A stretch of DNA of 64,000 nt from Clostridium magnum DSM 2767 (lineage in GTDB: Bacteria > Bacillota > Clostridia > Clostridiales > Clostridiaceae). Shown piece by piece: positions 59,996 through 64,000 of this stretch. A program made the translations under genes and the position numbers. The stretch spans positions 372,001 through 436,000 of the forward strand of contig NZ_LWAE01000004.1 in the NCBI RefSeq assembly GCF_001623875.1, written 5' to 3'. Within the stretch, counting starts at the first letter, position 1; the number at the start of each line of letters is the position of its first letter. Under the pieces are notes generated by a model that was not told where the DNA came from, made no database searches, and saw nothing but the letters and a program-made list of their open reading frames with translations.

Positions 59996-62563
59996 CTAAA
60001 AAGCATGTTCTGTTCTTTTTATAATATCATCCTGAATTGATTTATCTAAAGATGTAAAGTGAGCACTATACCCAGCTACACGCACTACTAGATTTCCATA
60101 ATTTTCAGGATTCTTTTGGGCATCTAAAAGTGTTTCTCGACTTACTACATTAAATTGCACATGTAACCCCTTTTGATCAAAGAAACTCCTTACTAGAGAA
60201 GATAAATTCTGTAAACCAGTCTGACCTTCTAAAGCAGATGGATGGAATTTTTGATTAAATAATGTACCATTTGAAGCCTTATAATGATCTATTTTCGCAA
60301 CAGAGTTAACAGCTGCAGTCGGTCCTGTTATATCTCTTCCTGAAACTGGTGATACACCATCTGCTAGTGCTTCACCAGCTTTTCTTCCATCTGGTGTTGC
60401 TCCTGTTTGTGATCCCATTGGAACATTTGCAGAAACAGGATAAAGACCAGGTTGGAATTGACCGTTACGTGGATTAGTGTATTTCTCAACTTCACTACAG
60501 TAAATTAATGCTGCTTCACGTGCTAAATCATCAACTTCATCTATATCATTACCAAACTTAGGTGCTCTATTTAAGAGCATCTGACGAAGATTTTCTTTAT
60601 GACCATAGCTACCTAAGTTAATATCTTTACCTGGCTCTTTTAAATCTTCTAATGAAATTTTCTTTTCTTCAAATATTAACTTCTCAATAGCTTGCATTAT
60701 GGTTTCACGTGTTAAGCCTTCTATACCACTTGCTCCATTTATGCTATTAGCAATTTCAGATATCGGATTTTTCTTACATTCACCAAAATTAGTATCTAAC
60801 GCATCCTTTAAGTCTTGTAGAGTTACTTTATTTTCTTCAAAAACAAGTTTCTTAATAGCTACTAATGAGTCTGCTACATTTGCAACTCCCACTCCTTGTG
60901 GACCTGTAAAGTTATAATGAGCTCCCCCTTCTTGTAGTGATTTTCCTCTACCTATACAATCATCTACCATTGAAGATAAGAATGGTAATGGTGCTCTCTC
61001 TCCATGTGCTAAGTCTACACTATTGTCTGCATTAATTAGAAGCTTAACAAAATACTCCATTTGCATTTTGTATGCATCCATGAATCTCTCAAAGGATGTA
61101 AAAGAAGTAAAATCTCCAGTTCTTAATCCTAGTTGTTTACCATTATCCATACCATTATTTATAGCTACCTCTAATACCTTTGCCATGTTAAAGAATGCAG
61201 CGTCATGCCATCCTTCAGTCTTTCCACCTTTTTGAGGTTCTACGCATCCAATAATACCATAATCTCTAGCATCTTCTAGTGTAAGACCACGACTTGTTAG
61301 AGAAGCAATGATAACTTCATCATTATAATAAGCTGGCATACCTAATCCTAAACGAGTCACTTCACCAGCTTTTAACAATAACTCATCTGGAGTTTTGTTC
61401 CAACCTCTTATTGAAATTGATGGTTGTGGTAATTTAGTATGTGCAGTAGCTTCAAGGCACATAAATGAAAGCTCATTTGTAGCATCTTTTCCATCAGTAG
61501 TTTGTCCGCCTATAATTAAATTCTGGAACATTGGATATCCACCAAAGGCTTTTGTTGATCCCTCATCACGAACCTTATTAACATCATTGAATTTAACCCA
61601 TAAGCAGTCAAGAAGTTCTTGAGCTTTTTCTTGTGTAACAAAACCATTTGATATATCCTTCTTAAAATAAGGATATATATATTGATCAAAACGCATAGGT
61701 GATATTGAATGTCCATTAGATTCTATTTGAATAATAGCTTGTACAAACCAAAATGATTGTAGGGCCTCATAAAATGTTCTAGCTGGCTTTGCTGGTACCC
61801 ATTCACAGTTTTCAGCTATTTGTATTAACTCTTCACGTCTTCTTGAATCCAATGTTTGACTTGCGAGATTTCTAGCTAATTCTGCAAAACGCTTGGCAAA
61901 TTTAATAACAGCTTTTGAAGTTATAATTACAGCTGTTAAAAACTGCTCCTTCTTTATGTAATTAGGATCTCCTTTGTCTGATTTAGCCCTTTCATTTTCT
62001 GCTTCTTCAATTATTCCATTAAATCCTTTAGATAATACTTTGGCATAATCTACGGAAATATGACCTACACCATTGAAATAGTAATTTCCAACAGTAAATA
62101 CCCCTGCTGCCATTGCTTCCTTTGTTTCTTCAAACATATACTCTGTTGCAAGCTCATTTGTAGTTTTTCCATCCCAATATTTAAATACTTCACGAAGTTG
62201 TAATTTTACATCTTCACTAATAAGAAATACATCTCCAGTTCTTTTAGCTAAAGTATCAAATTCATCCAAAAGCCACTTGTTAGAAAATTCAGGAAATACA
62301 GAAGCTGCTCTAGGCTTTTTAGTTAGGTTTCCTACAATAAGCTCCTCATCACGAATAACTATATCCATTTCATTTAGTATTTTTTCTAAAGCTTTAGCTC
62401 TTCTAATAACCATAGGATAAGCTTCCGTTTCCTTAAAAGATTCAGTTATTAAAACTGCTCTTTGCGCCTCGATTTCAGGAGTTACTGAGTATAAATCGTT
62501 AATTAATTTTTCTATTCTTTTACTTTGATTTACACTATAGAGTTTGTTTAAAACTTCATTCAC
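59996..62563 (-). CDS. Glycyl-radical diol dehydratase (B12-independent), with internal module duplication
   Basis: An 855-residue glycyl-radical enzyme. By alignment to the clostridial glycerol dehydratase the active-site set is present: His168, His285-Ser286 (SNGHSIS), Cys440 and Glu442 (IIGCVEPQKGG), Asp454 (GWHDAAF), and the glycyl radical Gly831 (VRVAGYSAHF). This fits dehydration of 1,2-propanediol or glycerol. It is about 60 residues longer than usual: residues about 568-588 (VAIKKLVFEENKVTLQDL) recur at 624-644 (QAIEKLIFEEKKISLEDL). The start is GTG after AAGGGGG. It forms an operon with its activase and lies beside the shell operon. Confidence 0.93.
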   Translation of the reverse strand: MNEVLNKLYSVNQSKRIEKLINDLYSVTPEIEAQRAVLITESFKETEAYPMVIRRAKALEKILNEMDIVIRDEELIVGNLTKKPRAASVFPEFSNKWLLDEFDTLAKRTGDVFLISEDVKLQLREVFKYWDGKTTNELATEYMFEETKEAMAAGVFTVGNYYFNGVGHISVDYAKVLSKGFNGIIEEAENERAKSDKGDPNYIKKEQFLTAVIITSKAVIKFAKRFAELARNLASQTLDSRRREELIQIAENCEWVPAKPARTFYEALQSFWFVQAIIQIESNGHSISPMRFDQYIYPYFKKDISNGFVTQEKAQELLDCLWVKFNDVNKVRDEGSTKAFGGYPMFQNLIIGGQTTDGKDATNELSFMCLEATAHTKLPQPSISIRGWNKTPDELLLKAGEVTRLGLGMPAYYNDEVIIASLTSRGLTLEDARDYGIIGCVEPQKGGKTEGWHDAAFFNMAKVLEVAINNGMDNGKQLGLRTGDFTSFTSFERFMDAYKMQMEYFVKLLINADNSVDLAHGERAPLPFLSSMVDDCIGRGKSLQEGGAHYNFTGPQGVGVANVADSLVAIKKLVFEENKVTLQDLKDALDTNFGECKKNPISEIANSINGASGIEGLTRETIMQAIEKLIFEEKKISLEDLKEPGKDINLGSYGHKENLRQMLLNRAPKFGNDIDEVDDLAREAALIYCSEVEKYTNPRNGQFQPGLYPVSANVPMGSQTGATPDGRKAGEALADGVSPVSGRDITGPTAAVNSVAKIDHYKASNGTLFNQKFHPSALEGQTGLQNLSSLVRSFFDQKGLHVQFNVVSRETLLDAQKNPENYGNLVVRVAGYSAHFTSLDKSIQDDIIKRTEHAF

Positions 62564-62661
62564 TTAAATGACCCCCTTGATTTAATTAAATTTATATAAT
62601 TTTTATTGATTGTTTTTATGATTAAATTTTATTCCTAAACCCCTTAACTTTTTTTGATTAT

Positions 62662-62715
62662 TTCGACTTATTTTTGTATTATATAGATTTGAATATGATG
62701 TACTATTTTGATGTA
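62662..62715 (-). promoter_or_regulatory. Shared 53-bp element upstream of the dehydratase gene (copy 2)
   Basis: TTCGACT (62662) to TATTTTGATGT (62714), the counterpart of 56441-56494 in the same orientation, 99 bases before the GTG start. Confidence 0.75.
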
Positions 62716-62820
62716 TATCAACTAAATGCAGAAACTTAAAAATTCTCATTTTTGCTATGCCCTAAAATAAATAATTGCCTAAATATCATTTACACTTATA
62801 GCTGTCTTTTAGTATTTATT

Positions 62821-62879
62821 CAAAGAAAGGGATATCTCAAAATGATTAAAAAATCATTTTGAGATATCCCTTTCTTTGA
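62821..62879. terminator. Strong hairpin terminator upstream of the dehydratase region
   Basis: Arms AAAGAAAGGGATATCTCAAA and TTTGAGATATCCCTTTCTTT form a 27-base perfect stem. It separates the dehydratase promoter from the following gene cluster. Confidence 0.85.
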
Positions 62880-62967
62880 TTTAGAACAATAAATAGTTTT
62901 GCTAACACCTTATATTTCAATTTTTATGCATATCATAATTTTCTACTAAAGATACACTAATGCCTAG

Positions 62968-63792
62968 TTATATAGCCTGCTTTTTATAATACTGCTGCCT
63001 ATTCTTTAAATATAATATTGCCTCTAGCACTGCTCCTCCTATGTTTCTAGCTTTATCTGAAATTGTATTACAGTTTTCTACTTCATTAAGTCTTGGATCT
63101 ATGTCTGCTATTTTAAGTCCTTTAAAAACATTACTACCATTTCTGATTATTCCTCTTAATACCCCATCAATGGTAGCTTTAATCGAAATATTATCCACAC
63201 AAGCTATATTTTCTCCAGCCTTAACTATATCGCCAATCTCTTTCACATTATCAATAATGCCTTCTACTGGACTATATATGACCCTCTCTCTTGAATACCC
63301 CTTTATATCACCAGGTATACCAGTATTCTTCACTGCACACCCCTGAAAGATTAGCTTCCCCAAATTATGTCCTCTGTTAGTTTCCACTACTACATCTACA
63401 TCTTTACCTGCCTCAAAACCTGGGCCCAATGCTATAGTTATAGGCGCCATTCTTCTATTGGTTCCTAAATTTCTCTTTGCCAGTATAGCATCTACCAGAA
63501 CCTGAGGCTTTACTAAATCTACATATTTACCTTTTGGATCTATAACAACAGGTATAACTCCCTCTCTCCATGATTTTCTTACTTCATCTATATTACCAGC
63601 CTTTACAGCTCTTATTCCTTCTATCTCTACATAATTTTGAAATATAGCTTCACTAAAACATACATTTCTCCTAATAGAAGTGGGATTTTCTATTTCTAGT
63701 ATTAAAACTTTAAGCCCACTTCTATATAGCTTTTGTATTGTTCCTGATGCAATATCTCCCCCACCTCTAATTATAATAATTTCTTCAAGCAT
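62968..63792 (-). CDS. yqeB: YqeB/EF2563 family selenium-dependent molybdenum hydroxylase system protein
   Basis: A 274-residue protein with an N-terminal Rossmann-like IIIRGGGDIASGTIQKLYRSG, a central RMAPITIALGPGFEAGKDVDVVVETNRGHNLG and a C-terminal barrel region (VYSPVEGIIDNVKEIGDIVKAGE). It belongs to the family linked to maturation of selenium-dependent molybdenum hydroxylases. The exact activity is unproven. GAGGATTG precedes the ATG. The gene is outside the microcompartment operon, beyond a strong terminator, and probably belongs to a cluster to the right of the window. Confidence 0.88.
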   Translation of the reverse strand: MLEEIIIIRGGGDIASGTIQKLYRSGLKVLILEIENPTSIRRNVCFSEAIFQNYVEIEGIRAVKAGNIDEVRKSWREGVIPVVIDPKGKYVDLVKPQVLVDAILAKRNLGTNRRMAPITIALGPGFEAGKDVDVVVETNRGHNLGKLIFQGCAVKNTGIPGDIKGYSRERVIYSPVEGIIDNVKEIGDIVKAGENIACVDNISIKATIDGVLRGIIRNGSNVFKGLKIADIDPRLNEVENCNTISDKARNIGGAVLEAILYLKNRQQYYKKQAI

Positions 63793-63933
63793 ATCTAATC
63801 AATCCTCGTTTAATGTTTAATATTTTTTATAACTATCGATATCCATCTTTAATCTCTAAAAGCATTGCATCTGGGATATAATTATCTATAATTTTTTTGT
63901 TTGCTTAAAAAGTTATATTACAAAAATATTACA

Positions 63934-64000
63934 TTAACAGATTACAGGCTTTACTGTAGCTGGCGGTGTATTCTTACTTTTTGTAACCAATATTTCTCCA
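63934..64000 (-). CDS. 3' end of an unidentified gene (partial)
   Basis: The minus strand reads GEILVTKSKNTPPATVKPVI, a final Cys and TAA, entering from the right edge. Only 21 residues are visible, so no family can be named. It may belong with the yqeB-type gene, from which 141 bases separate it. Confidence 0.4.
   Translation of the reverse strand, partial: GEILVTKSKNTPPATVKPVIC

Noticed and set aside
59996..62563. Choline TMA-lyase (CutC) or pyruvate formate-lyase identity for the glycyl-radical enzyme
   Set aside because: The His, Ser, Cys, Glu and Asp set matches diol/glycerol dehydratases, and the neighbours are propanediol-type (PduK, PduL, PduS, PduT, PocR kinase).

Overview
The window looks like a low-GC, strictly anaerobic Firmicute of the Clostridium type. 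The DNA is AT-rich, ribosome binding sites are strong and GGAGG-like, metabolism is sugar-fermenting, two glycyl-radical proteins are present (a dehydratase and its activase), and the pentose genes follow the clostridial AraR/AraK arrangement. The species cannot be fixed from the sequence. No rRNA, tRNA, CRISPR array or phage was seen.

Layout. (1) 1-6000, minus strand: an RbsABC-type sugar importer with a DUF2291-like lipoprotein and a split transketolase. This operon appears to be decaying: the transketolase N-subunit has lost its ThDP-binding centre, the ATPase is frameshifted in an A7 run, and a repeat separates the two transketolase genes. A 230-bp hairpin element lies between the binding-protein and lipoprotein genes. 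(2) 6200-9240: ywbE-like gene, DEAD-box helicase, cold-shock protein, PHP phosphatase. (3) 9300-17310: a fructosamine (fructoselysine-type) operon, frlBRCD plus a polar-amino-acid ABC importer. An IS110-family element sits between its promoter/operator and its first gene. (4) 17600-18130: queF. (5) 18400-23330: galKETR. (6) 23800-35840: an unknown protein between two direct repeats, a permease/binding-protein pair without its own ATPase, a ChvE-GguAB-like importer, a chemoreceptor, and a DeoR regulator with an orphan ATPase. (7) 36000-45760: L-arabinose regulon (araR, araA, two-subunit transketolase, transaldolase, araD, araK) with four TGTACGTACA operators. A lipoprotein gene and repeat relics are embedded in it. 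(8) 46000-62700: a coenzyme-B12-independent 1,2-propanediol (or glycerol) utilisation microcompartment locus. It has shell proteins PduA, PduB, PduK, PduT and PduN, enzymes PduP, PduL and PduQ, PduS, EutJ, a flavoprotein and a MIP channel, plus a divergent PocR-domain kinase/AraC response-regulator pair and a glycyl-radical diol dehydratase with its activase. (9) 62900-64000: a YqeB/EF2563-type gene and the 3' end of another gene.

How the parts work together. Arabinose is probably imported by one of the sugar ABC systems, isomerised (AraA), phosphorylated (AraK) and epimerised (AraD), then passed through transketolase and transaldolase. In the microcompartment, the glycyl-radical enzyme would dehydrate 1,2-propanediol to propanal. 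PduP and PduQ would then disproportionate propanal to propionyl-CoA and propanol, and PduL would make propionyl phosphate. The two-component pair probably senses the diol. It is the likely reader of a conserved 53-bp element found at about the same distance upstream of both pduA and the dehydratase gene.

The most notable observations are: that shared 53-bp element; a duplicated module of about 56 residues inside the dehydratase; a PduK-like shell protein with a long acidic linker and a CxxC-type tail; two families of structured intergenic repeats (five and two copies); the IS110 with a candidate bridge-RNA region interrupting the frl operon leader; and the cluster of lesions in the first operon.
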